64,000 bases of DNA, taken from positions 868,001 to 932,000 of the forward strand of contig CAWJXK010000008.1 in assembly GCA_963846855.1 (NCBI GenBank), given 5' to 3'. This stretch comes from CAIWHR01 sp963846855 (lineage in GTDB: Bacteria > Pseudomonadota > Gammaproteobacteria > Burkholderiales > Casimicrobiaceae). The notes beneath the pieces were generated by a model that searched no databases, was not told the origin of the DNA, and saw only the letters and a program-made list of their open reading frames with translations. Positions within the stretch are counted from its first letter, which is position 1. Every line of letters begins with the position of its first letter. Shown here in pieces: positions 25,420 through 33,576 of the stretch. A program made the translations under genes and the position numbers.

Positions 25420-28218
25420 TCAGCCCGCCATCATCCGTGCGTATTCCTTTTCCTTCAGCTTAGCCTGTGCCGCGGCTAACCGCGCGATCGGCACTCGCGG
25501 CGGCGAGCACGAGACGTAGTCGAGTCCCGCGTAATGGCAGAAGCGGATGGAATCGGGCTGTCCGCCGTGCTCGCCGCATATGCCGATAACGAGGTCGGGC
25601 CGCGCTTCCCGTCCCCACGCGACCGCCAGCCTCATGAGGCGCCCCACGCCCTTCACGTCCAGCACCTCGAACGGATTATCGGGCAGGATGCCGGACTCAA
25701 CGTAGAAGGGCAGGAACTTGTTCTCGGCGTCCTCACGCGAGAACGAGAAGGTCGCCTGTGTAAGGTCGTTGGTGCCGAACGAGAAAAATTCCGCAATACC
25801 CGCAAGTTCGGCGGCGGTCAGGCATGCCCGTACCACCTCGACCATCGTGCCGAATTTGACGTGCAGCTTCACGCCGCGCTGCGTCTCGACGTCGGCGCGG
25901 ACCGTGTCGACCAGCGCGCGGATGCGCTTCAATTCCTCGGGGTCGGCGACCTGCGGGACCATGATCTCGGGGTGCGCATCGATGCCTTCCTCGACGCATT
26001 CGGCCGCCGCTTCGAGAATCGCGCGGATCTGCATCTCGTAGATCTCGGGGTAGGTGAGGCCGAGCCGCACGCCGCGGTGCCCGAGCATCGGGTTCACTTC
26101 GGACAACGCATGGACCTTCTTTAGCATCGTCTCGCGTCGGGCGAGCGCCGCATCGTCGCGGCGCGCATCGCGGTACTGCGCGAGGCTCTGCTTGACCTTC
26201 GAGAGGCTTTCGACGTAGTCGCGCGGCAACTCGGGATCGAGCAGGCGCAGCGTCTCGGGCAAGTCCGCGATCGACTGCGTCGTGCGCCGCAGGTGCCGGA
26301 GCTGGTCGATCTCGAAATCGAGCTGCGAGGCGGTCGGCAGGAATTCGTGCATCGGCGGGTCGAGCAGCCGCACCGTCACAGGGAGGCCCGCCATCGCCTT
26401 GAAGATACCCTTGAAGTCGGCGCGCTGGATCGGCAGCAGCTTGTCGAGCGCCGAGCGCCGGTCGGCGGCGGTCTCGGCCAGGATCATCTGTTGGACAATC
26501 GGGAGCCTTGCCACGTCGTTGAACATCCGCTCGGTGCGGCACAGCCCGATGCCCACGGCACCGTATTGCCGGGCCCGGGCGGCGTCGCGCGGCGTATCGG
26601 CGTTGGCCTGCACGTGCAGCGTCGACACGGCATCGGCCCACGATAGAAGCGTCGCGAGCTCGCCGAAGAACTCGGCTTCGACCGTCGCGATCCGCCCCGG
26701 ATACACGTTGCCGGTCGAGCCGTCGATGGTGACGATGTCGCCTTCGTGCAGAACGGTGCCGCCGATCGTTGCGATCCGCTCGCGCACGTCGATCGTGATG
26801 GCTTCGCAGCCCGACACACACGGCTTACCCATGCCGCGCGCGACCACGGCCGCATGCGAGGTCTTGCCGCCGCGGCTGGTCAGGATCGCCTCGGCGGCGA
26901 AGAAGCCGTGAATGTCCTCGGGCTTCGTTTCCTCGCGCACGAGCACGACCTTGTCGCCGTGCTTTCGGCGCTCCTCCGCGGTGTCGGCGTCGAACACGAT
27001 GCCGCCGGACGCCGCTCCCGGTGACGCCGGCAGGCCCTGCGCAAGCGGCCGGACGCCGTGGGCCGGACTCAACTGCGGCACCAGCAGCTGCTCGAGCAGC
27101 ATCGGGCTGATGCGGTTCAACGCCTGCTCCTTAGCGATCAGGCCTTCGCCGAACATTTCCACCGATGTCACGACCATCGCCCGTGCGTTCATCTTGCCGT
27201 TGCGCGTCTGCAGGCAGTAGAGGCGGCCTCGCTCGATCGTGAACTCGAAGTCCTGCACTTCGCGGTAGTGGCCTTCCAGCTTGTCGCGCAGTTCCACGAG
27301 TTGCCGATGCAGCTCCGGCATTTCCTGCGCCATCGCCGCGAGCGGCTTCGGCGTGCGGATACCGGCGACGACGTCCTCGCCCTGCGCGTTCACCAGGTAC
27401 TCGCCGTAGATGACATTCTCGCCGGTGCCCGGGTTGCGCGTGAAGCCGACGCCTGTCGCGGAGTCGTTGCCCATGTTGCCGAATACCATTGTGCAGACAT
27501 TGACGGCGGTGCCGTTCGCCATCTCCTTCGTGATCCGGAACTGGCGGCGGTAGTCGACGGCACGCTTGCCCATCCACGACCGGAACACGGCCTCGATCGA
27601 AAGCTCGAGCTGCTCGTACGGATCGACGGGAAACGGCGCTCCGGTGTGCTCGCGATAGATGTCGAGGAAGCGCCGCGCGAGTTCCGCGAGTTGCTCGACG
27701 GAGAGATCGACGTCCTGCGCCGCGCCGACGCGGGTCTTGAGGTCGCTCATGGCGCGATCGAAGCGCTCGTCCGGAACGTTCATCGCGATCTTGCCGAAGA
27801 GCTGGATGAAGCGCCGATAGGCATCATAGGCAAAGCGCGGATTGTCCGTCTGGGCGATGAGGCCTTCGAGCGTCCCGGCATTGAGGCCTAGGTTCAGGAT
27901 GGTGTCCATCATGCCGGGCATCGACATCGCGGAGCCCGAGCGCACGGACACGAGCAGCGGATTCGCCGCGGCGCCGAAGGCCTTGCCGGTCTTCTTCTCG
28001 AGCAGAGCTATGTTGGCGCGCACGTCGCCCATCAGGCCGGCGGGGAGTGCACGCGTATCCAGGTAGGCGAGGCACGCGGCCGTCGTGATGACGAATCCCG
28101 GCGGAACATTGAGGCCGATCTGCGTCATCGTGCACAGATTCGCCCCCTTGCCACCCAACAGCATCTTATCGCGGCCGTCGCCGTCCTCGAATGTGCAGAT
28201 GAATCTCGATTGGCTCAT
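25420..28218 (-). CDS. ppdK: Pyruvate, phosphate dikinase
   Basis: A 932-residue enzyme interconverting pyruvate + ATP + Pi with PEP + AMP + PPi. The nucleotide-binding N-terminal domain begins MLLGGKGANLCTMTQIGL and contains SVRSGSAMSMPGMMDTILNL. The swivelling phosphohistidine domain has GGKTSHAAVVARGMGKPCVS with catalytic His455 and the neighbouring Thr453 (the regulated Thr in plants). The PEP/pyruvate barrel ends with SFGTNDLTQ and ICGEHGG, whose Cys is the general acid. The length is normal for bacterial enzymes. No regulatory protein (PPDK kinase/phosphatase) gene is adjacent. It is likely used for gluconeogenesis or PPi-linked metabolism. Confidence 0.96.
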   Translation of the reverse strand: MSQSRFICTFEDGDGRDKMLLGGKGANLCTMTQIGLNVPPGFVITTAACLAYLDTRALPAGLMGDVRANIALLEKKTGKAFGAAANPLLVSVRSGSAMSMPGMMDTILNLGLNAGTLEGLIAQTDNPRFAYDAYRRFIQLFGKIAMNVPDERFDRAMSDLKTRVGAAQDVDLSVEQLAELARRFLDIYREHTGAPFPVDPYEQLELSIEAVFRSWMGKRAVDYRRQFRITKEMANGTAVNVCTMVFGNMGNDSATGVGFTRNPGTGENVIYGEYLVNAQGEDVVAGIRTPKPLAAMAQEMPELHRQLVELRDKLEGHYREVQDFEFTIERGRLYCLQTRNGKMNARAMVVTSVEMFGEGLIAKEQALNRISPMLLEQLLVPQLSPAHGVRPLAQGLPASPGAASGGIVFDADTAEERRKHGDKVVLVREETKPEDIHGFFAAEAILTSRGGKTSHAAVVARGMGKPCVSGCEAITIDVRERIATIGGTVLHEGDIVTIDGSTGNVYPGRIATVEAEFFGELATLLSWADAVSTLHVQANADTPRDAARARQYGAVGIGLCRTERMFNDVARLPIVQQMILAETAADRRSALDKLLPIQRADFKGIFKAMAGLPVTVRLLDPPMHEFLPTASQLDFEIDQLRHLRRTTQSIADLPETLRLLDPELPRDYVESLSKVKQSLAQYRDARRDDAALARRETMLKKVHALSEVNPMLGHRGVRLGLTYPEIYEMQIRAILEAAAECVEEGIDAHPEIMVPQVADPEELKRIRALVDTVRADVETQRGVKLHVKFGTMVEVVRACLTAAELAGIAEFFSFGTNDLTQATFSFSREDAENKFLPFYVESGILPDNPFEVLDVKGVGRLMRLAVAWGREARPDLVIGICGEHGGQPDSIRFCHYAGLDYVSCSPPRVPIARLAAAQAKLKEKEYARMMAG

Positions 28219-28537
28219 GGTCGTGTCACTCCAGCGCGATCGGAAATCGATGCTGACGTCTGCGAATCATCGCGCCGACGAGCTGCAACCGGATTGCGGA
28301 GGATCAACGAGGGCGATCATTGTGCCGGCGGGACCGGTTTCGCTGCCGAGAAGAGTGATTGCGTCGGTCTCCCCGGCGCGACCGCCAGCAGCATGTCAGG
28401 CGAACGTAGAGTGCGCTCCACCGTACCGAACGTGCGCGGCGCAATGCCGCACCGGAAAGCGCCGACGACTTGATCGCGGTCAACTCGCAGCCTCCGACAC
28501 CGGAACAGCATAAACACGTAACCGCTGTGGAGGCGTC
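28219..28537. other. Divergent intergenic region between ppdK and a small gene
   Basis: About 320 bp that should hold the ppdK promoter (leftward) and that of the 80-codon gene (rightward). An FNR/CRP-like inverted repeat lies at 28470-28483. Nothing else was recognised. Confidence 0.45.
28470..28483 (+). promoter_or_regulatory. FNR/ANR-like box
   Basis: The site reads TTGATCGCGGTCAA. It matches the FNR consensus TTGAT-N4-ATCAA at 9 of 10 informative positions. Its centre is about 61 bp before the ATG at 28538. A weak CATAAA -10 at 28509 would place it near -44, close to a class II activator position. No oxygen-responsive regulator gene is in the window, so function is inferred. Confidence 0.4.
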
Positions 28538-28780
28538 ATGAATGTGCACAAGTTCCACCGCGAGCTTCGCAAGGCACGCACTCGTCGGGGGCAGCAACCG
28601 GATTACTGGTTGGGCTACGAGCGGGGGTTGATCCGCGGTTACCGTGGGGAACGTTTCGGCACCGATCTGGAGCACGAACTCTGGTTGAGCCTCGCGGCGG
28701 TGGGCGACGCTGCGCTCAGAGAGCGTGGGCGTGGCTATCGCGACGGGCTGGTCGTGGCGACCGCAGAAGAGGCCGCCTAG
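28538..28780 (+). CDS. Small conserved-looking hypothetical protein
   Basis: An 80-residue basic, soluble protein, with a strong GGAGG nine bases before the ATG. Composition is protein-like, with Tyr/Gly/Arg patterns (PDYWLGYERGLIRGYRGERF and RGRGYRDGLV). I do not recognise a domain. An FNR-like box upstream hints at oxygen control. It converges on the Mth938-like gene. Confidence 0.6.
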   Translation: MNVHKFHRELRKARTRRGQQPDYWLGYERGLIRGYRGERFGTDLEHELWLSLAAVGDAALRERGRGYRDGLVVATAEEAA

Positions 28781-29006
28781 AATGTCCCGAGCGCGACGAT
28801 CGAGGGTTCGGTGCTGATCGAGTCGATCCGGCTGACTGCTGGGTCGGTCAATCGAGCCGTTACCCTGTCGTTCGCGTAGTCGACGGACAAATAAGTCCTT
28901 TCCCCGGCAATTCGGCTGACGCGGTTGAATGTCCGCGAATGGCCACAGGCGCGACGCAGGCGGCGCCACACTTGGGCGATCGAAGGGGCAGGCCGGTGGC
29001 GCCCAC

Positions 29007-29375
29007 TCAGGCGACGATCAGCGCCGCCAGCACCTTGCGGCCCTCGGCCGTGAGCACGTTGAACGTCCGGCACGCGGCCGCCGTGTCCATCACTTCGACG
29101 CCGACACGCGCCGCGGTCAGCGCCTGCGTGAGCCGCGGATGCGGAAAGCGGATCGTGGCGCCGGTGCCCAGCACCACGAGATCGGGCGCGTGCGCGAGCA
29201 GGCCCGCGTAGTCGGCTTCGGTGAGTGCGTCGATCCCCGCCGCCGCCCACCCGGCCTGTATCAGGTCGGCCGTCAGCACCAGGTTCTCGCGAAATTCCTG
29301 CGTGCCGATGCGCACCCAGCCCGGTCCCGAGCCGGTGATGAAGTTGCCCTCCGATGAGGCGAGCTGAAGTTTCAT
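29007..29375 (-). CDS. Mth938-like domain (DUF498) protein
   Basis: A 122-residue protein of the Mth938/NDUFAF3 fold. Visible family features are an N-terminal beta stretch (NFITGSGPGWVRIG), PDLVVLGTGATIRFPHP and GVEVMDTAAACRTFNVLTAEGR, where the mid-protein Gly-rich turn and the TxxACxxxNxL pattern are typical. Human NDUFAF3 helps assemble complex I; the role in bacteria is not settled. The ATG at 29375 lies about 105 bp from the start of the divergent aminotransferase gene. In many Betaproteobacteria this gene neighbours alaC and hom. Confidence 0.85.
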   Translation of the reverse strand: MKLQLASSEGNFITGSGPGWVRIGTQEFRENLVLTADLIQAGWAAAGIDALTEADYAGLLAHAPDLVVLGTGATIRFPHPRLTQALTAARVGVEVMDTAAACRTFNVLTAEGRKVLAALIVA

Positions 29376-29480
29376 GGGATGGTGCGTTGCGGTAAAGCCT
29401 TAAATCCGCTACGATTCTACGCTCCTGTACCCCTTTCACGTCGCTCGGACGGTTCCGGGCGCTTACGCAGAAAGCCCCGC

Positions 29481-30680
29481 ATGTCTCCCTCTCCCGGTAC
29501 CGATTTCGAGCGCCTGAAGCGCTTGCCCCCGTACGTCTTCAACATCACGACCGAGCTCAAGATGGCGGCGCGCCGCCGGGGCGAGGACATCATCGATTTC
29601 GGGATGGGCAATCCCGACGGCCCCACGCCGCAGCACATCGTCGACAAGATGGTCGAGACGATCATGCGCCCCGACACGCACGGCTATTCCGTGTCCAAGG
29701 GCATTCCGCGGCTGCGGCGCGCGATCTGCCACTGGTACCAGCGGCGCTACGGCGTCGAGTTCGATCCCGAGACCGAGGCGATCGTGACGATCGGGTCGAA
29801 GGAGGGCATCGCGCATCTCGCGCTGGCGACGCTCGGCCGCGGCGACACGGTGCTGGTGCCGAACCCGAGCTACCCGATCCACATCTACGGCCCGGTGATC
29901 GCCGGCGGCGACATCCGGCACGTTCCCATCTCGCCGGACCACGACTTCTTCGCCGAGCTCGAAACCGCGATCCACACGAGCTTTCCGAAGCCGCGCATGC
30001 TGATCATCAACTTCCCGTCGAATCCGACGGCGCAGTGCGTCGAGCTGCCGTTCTTCGAGAAGATCGTCGCGCTGGCGAAGGAACACGGCATCTGGGTCGT
30101 GCACGACCTTGCCTACGCCGACATCACGTTCGACGGATGGAAGGCGCCCTCGATCATGCAGGTGCCGGGCGCGCGCGACGTCGCGGTCGAGTTCTTCACG
30201 ATGTCGAAGAGCTACAACATGGCGGGCTGGCGCATCGGCTTCATGGTCGGCAACAAGGACCTCGTCTACGCGCTGTCGCGAATCAAGGGCTATCACGACT
30301 ACGGCACGTTCACGCCGATCCAGGTCGCGGCGATCGCTGCGCTCGAAGGCCCCCAGGAATGCGTGTCGGCCATCGCGATGAACTACCAGAAGCGCCGCGA
30401 CGTGCTGGTCAAGGGACTGCACGAGGCGGGCTGGATGGTCGACAATCCGAAGGCGTCGATGTACGTGTGGGCGAGGATTCCGGCGGCTTACCGCGAGGCC
30501 GGCTCGCTCGAGTTCACCAAGAAGCTTCTCGCGAGCGCGAAAGTCTCGGTGTCGCCGGGAATCGGATTCGGCGAATTCGGCGATGGTTTCGTGCGATTCG
30601 CAATGATCGAGAACGAAGCAAGAACCCGGCAAGCAGTTCGGGGCATCAAGGACATGTTCCGCAAGGACGGGCTGCTGTGA
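29481..30680 (+). CDS. alaC: PLP-dependent aminotransferase, AlaC-like
   Basis: A 399-residue class I aminotransferase, probably alanine transaminase (glutamate + pyruvate to 2-oxoglutarate + alanine). The PLP Lys is in TMSKSYNMAGWRIGF near residue 240. Other expected motifs are DFGMGNPDGPTP, NPSYPIHIYGPVIAGG, NFPSNPTAQCVELPFF and FVRFAMIENEAR. The start at ATG 29481 precedes the conserved FERLKRLPPYVFNITTELK; the frame upstream to 29379 is not supported. It is followed by hom and thrC, a recurrent Betaproteobacterial order. The gap to hom contains a palindromic repeat pair. Confidence 0.92.
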   Translation: MSPSPGTDFERLKRLPPYVFNITTELKMAARRRGEDIIDFGMGNPDGPTPQHIVDKMVETIMRPDTHGYSVSKGIPRLRRAICHWYQRRYGVEFDPETEAIVTIGSKEGIAHLALATLGRGDTVLVPNPSYPIHIYGPVIAGGDIRHVPISPDHDFFAELETAIHTSFPKPRMLIINFPSNPTAQCVELPFFEKIVALAKEHGIWVVHDLAYADITFDGWKAPSIMQVPGARDVAVEFFTMSKSYNMAGWRIGFMVGNKDLVYALSRIKGYHDYGTFTPIQVAAIAALEGPQECVSAIAMNYQKRRDVLVKGLHEAGWMVDNPKASMYVWARIPAAYREAGSLEFTKKLLASAKVSVSPGIGFGEFGDGFVRFAMIENEARTRQAVRGIKDMFRKDGLL

Positions 30681-30693
30681 CCAATTGTTTGTC

Positions 30694-30760
30694 GTCCCCG
30701 CGAAGGCGGGGACCCAATGGCGTGCGGCGAAGGACACTGGATTCCCGCCTTCGCGGGAAT
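30694..30760. repeat. REP/BIME-like pair of inverted palindromes
   Basis: Two perfect hairpins lie 27 bp apart in opposite orientation. 30694-30713 is GTCCCCGC-GAAG-GCGGGGAC and 30741-30760 is ATTCCCGC-CTTC-GCGGGAAT, each with an 8-bp stem and 4-nt loop. The flanks are also inverted copies (GACCCAATGG versus CACTGGAT). This layout matches dispersed intergenic REP/BIME repeats known in many Proteobacteria. It ends 14 bp before the hom start and could affect alaC-hom read-through. Confidence 0.85.
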
Positions 30761-30774
30761 GATGGACAGGGCTG

Positions 30775-32109
30775 ATGATGGCGAACACGACGATGAAACC
30801 GCTCCAGGTCGGCTTGCTGGGCATCGGCACGGTGGGGCTCGGCACGTGGACGGTGCTCCGCCGCAACGAGGAAGAGATCGCCCGCCGCGCCGGCCGCCCG
30901 ATCCGCATCACGTGGATCGCCGAGCGCGCGCTCGAGCGCGCCCGCGAGCTGACCCGCGGCGCGACCGGCGTCAACCTGACCGACGACGCGGCGGTACTGC
31001 TCGCGAACCGAGACATCGACATCGTCGTCGAACTGATCGGCGGGATCGAGCCCGCGCGCACGTTCATCCTGCAGGCGATCGCCAACGGCAAGCACGTCGT
31101 GACCGCCAACAAGGCGCTGCTCGCGCGACACGGCAACGAGATCTTCGCCGCCGCGCACGCGGCGGGCGTGATGGTCGCGTTCGAAGGGGCGGTGGCCGGC
31201 GGCATCCCGATCATCAAGGCGCTGCGCGAAGGGCTCACCGCCAACCGGATCGAATGGATCGCCGGCATCATCAACGGCACGTCGAATTTCATCCTCTCGG
31301 AAATGCGCGCGCGCGGCGCGTCGTTCGCCACGGTGCTGAAGGAGGCGCAGGAACGCGGCTACGCCGAGGCCGATCCCACGTTCGACGTCGAGGGCATCGA
31401 CGCGGCGCACAAGCTCACCATCATGTCGGCGATCGCGTTCGGCGTCCCCATGCAGTTCGACAAGGTGTACACCGAAGGCATTTCCAAGCTCACCCGCGAG
31501 GACATCCGCTACGCGGAGGAGCTGGGCTACCGGATCAAGCTCCTCGGCATCACGCGCCGCGCGGCCGCCGGGATCGAGCTGCGCGTGCATCCGACGCTGA
31601 TTCCGGCGAAGCGGCTCATCGCGAACGTCGAAGGCGTGATGAACGCGGTGCTGGTCAAGGGCGACGCGGTCGGCGCGACGATGTACTACGGCGCCGGCGC
31701 CGGCGCCGAGCCGACGGCCTCCGCCGTCATCGCGGATCTCGTCGACGTGACGCGGATGCACACCGCCGACCCCGAGCATCGCGTGCCGCACCTCGCGTTC
31801 CAGCCCGACCAGCTCTCCGACATTCCGTTCCTGGAAATGGGCGAGGTCGAGACCAGCTACTACCTGCGCATGCGCGTCCAGGACCGCCCGGGCGTGCTGG
31901 CCGACATCACGCGCATCCTCGCCGACCGCGAGATCTCGATCGACGCGATGATCCAGAAGGAGCCGTCCGAAGGCGAGGAGCAGACCGACATCATCCTGCT
32001 CACCCACCGCACGGTGGAAAAGCGCGTCGTCGACGCGATCGCGAAGATCGAGGCGCTGCCGACGGTCAAGCGCAAGGTCGTGCGCATCCGCCTCGAAGAG
32101 CTCAATTGA
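30775..32109 (+). CDS. hom: Homoserine dehydrogenase
   Basis: A 444-residue NAD(P)H-dependent enzyme reducing aspartate semialdehyde to homoserine on the route to Thr and Met. The Rossmann motif is LLGIGTVGLGTW. Substrate and catalytic segments are VTANKALLARHG, GAVAGGIPIIKALREGL, INGTSNFILSEM and YAEADPTFDVEGIDAAHKL. A C-terminal ACT domain from ~360 (YYLRMRVQDRPGVLADITRI) suggests feedback control by Thr. The start at ATG 30775 (or the adjacent ATG 30778) follows CAGGG. The stop overlaps the thrC start, so the pair is translationally coupled. Confidence 0.95.
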   Translation: MMANTTMKPLQVGLLGIGTVGLGTWTVLRRNEEEIARRAGRPIRITWIAERALERARELTRGATGVNLTDDAAVLLANRDIDIVVELIGGIEPARTFILQAIANGKHVVTANKALLARHGNEIFAAAHAAGVMVAFEGAVAGGIPIIKALREGLTANRIEWIAGIINGTSNFILSEMRARGASFATVLKEAQERGYAEADPTFDVEGIDAAHKLTIMSAIAFGVPMQFDKVYTEGISKLTREDIRYAEELGYRIKLLGITRRAAAGIELRVHPTLIPAKRLIANVEGVMNAVLVKGDAVGATMYYGAGAGAEPTASAVIADLVDVTRMHTADPEHRVPHLAFQPDQLSDIPFLEMGEVETSYYLRMRVQDRPGVLADITRILADREISIDAMIQKEPSEGEEQTDIILLTHRTVEKRVVDAIAKIEALPTVKRKVVRIRLEELN

Positions 32110-33533
32110 CGAGCTACGTCTCGACCCGCGGCGAGTGGGCCGCCGACCCGCAGCCGTTCTGCGCGATCCTGCTGGAAGGCCTCGCGCCGGACGGCGGCCT
32201 CGCGGTGCCCGAGGCGTATCCGCGTCTGCAGCCCGGCGCGCTCGCGGCAATGGCGCGGCTCGGCTACCGCGATCTCGCGTTCGCGGTACTGTCGCGCTTC
32301 ATCGCCGACATTTCGGCGGCGGACCTCAAGTCGCTGATCGGCCGAACTTACACCGAGGAGATATTCGGCAGCGACGCGATCACGCCGGTCACGGCGCTCC
32401 TGCCCGGCGTGCATCTGCTGCACGTGTCGAACGGTCCGACGCTCGCGTTCAAGGACATCGCGCTGCAGCTTCTCGGCAACCTGTTCGAGCACGTGCTCGC
32501 CCGCGACGGACGCGAGCTCAACGTCGTCGGCGCGACCTCGGGCGACACCGGCAGCTCGGCCGAGTACGCGATGCGCGGCAAGCGGGGCGTCCGCGTGTTC
32601 ATGCTGTCGCCGCAAGGTCGGATGAGCCCGTTCCAGACGGCGCAGATGTTCTCGCTCGCCGATCCCAACATCCATAATCTCGCGATCGAGGGCGTATTCG
32701 ACGAATGCCAGGACATCGTCAAGGCGATCAGCAACGACGCCGCGTTCAAGCGCCGACATTCGATCGGCACCGTCAACTCGATCAACTGGGCACGCGTCGC
32801 GGCGCAGGTCGTCTACTATTTCAAGGGCTACTTCGCGGTGGCGGGCTCGATCGGCGCGCCGGTCGACTTTGCGGTGCCGACCGGCAATTTCGGCAACATC
32901 CTGGCCGGCCACGTGGCGAAGGAAATGGGGCTGCCGATCGGCCGGCTGATCCTCGCCACCAACGAGAACGACGTGCTGGACGAATTCTTCCGCACGGGAC
33001 GCTACCGTCCTCGCGCGTCGGCCGAGACGCACGCGACGTCGAGCCCGTCGATGGACATCTCGAAAGCGTCGAACTTCGAGCGCTACGTGTTCGACATCGT
33101 TGGCCGCGATCCTGTCATCGTGCGCGACCTGTGGCATGAGCTCGAGCGTGAAGGCGGCTTCGACCTTGCCGAAACGCCGCATTGGCCGATGGTCGAGGCG
33201 TCGGGGTTCGTGTCGGGGACGAGCACGCACGCCGATCGCATTGCGACGATTCGGGAGACATTCGCTCGCACTGGCGTGATCATCGACCCGCACACCGCGG
33301 ATGCGCTCAAGGTCGGCCGCGACCATGCCGATCCCGTCGTGCCGCTGGTCTGCATCGAAACGGCGCTGCCGGCGAAATTCGCGACGACGATTCGCGAGGC
33401 GCTCGGACGCGATCCCGATCGGCCCGCGGCCTTCGCGGATCTCGAATCGCGCCCGCAACGGTTCGAAACGTTGCCGGCAGATGTGGCGCGGATCAAGGCG
33501 TACATCGCGGCGCACGCGGGACCGTCGACGTGA
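32106..33533 (+). CDS. thrC: Threonine synthase
   Basis: A 475-residue PLP enzyme converting O-phosphohomoserine to threonine. The PLP Lys lies in NGPTLAFKDIALQLLGN, and the phosphate-binding loop in GATSGDTGSSAEYAMRGK. PTGNFGNILAGHVAKEMGLP and the N-terminal YVSTRGEWAA are typical of the bacterial type. The start is TTG at 32106, overlapping the hom stop by 4 bp. The frame extends far upstream through hom in another frame, but only this start aligns with the family N-terminus. It ends the alaC-hom-thrC unit. Confidence 0.94.
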   Translation: MTSYVSTRGEWAADPQPFCAILLEGLAPDGGLAVPEAYPRLQPGALAAMARLGYRDLAFAVLSRFIADISAADLKSLIGRTYTEEIFGSDAITPVTALLPGVHLLHVSNGPTLAFKDIALQLLGNLFEHVLARDGRELNVVGATSGDTGSSAEYAMRGKRGVRVFMLSPQGRMSPFQTAQMFSLADPNIHNLAIEGVFDECQDIVKAISNDAAFKRRHSIGTVNSINWARVAAQVVYYFKGYFAVAGSIGAPVDFAVPTGNFGNILAGHVAKEMGLPIGRLILATNENDVLDEFFRTGRYRPRASAETHATSSPSMDISKASNFERYVFDIVGRDPVIVRDLWHELEREGGFDLAETPHWPMVEASGFVSGTSTHADRIATIRETFARTGVIIDPHTADALKVGRDHADPVVPLVCIETALPAKFATTIREALGRDPDRPAAFADLESRPQRFETLPADVARIKAYIAAHAGPST

Positions 33534-33576
33534 GCGCTCCCGCATCGATTCCGTGTTCGTTGAACGCGAATCGGCC

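Noticed and set aside
29463..31331. A 622-codon minus-strand frame opposite alaC and hom.
   Set aside because: It is a shadow frame. Its SREGGNPVSFAARHWVPAFAG stretch is only the translation of the REP-like palindromes.
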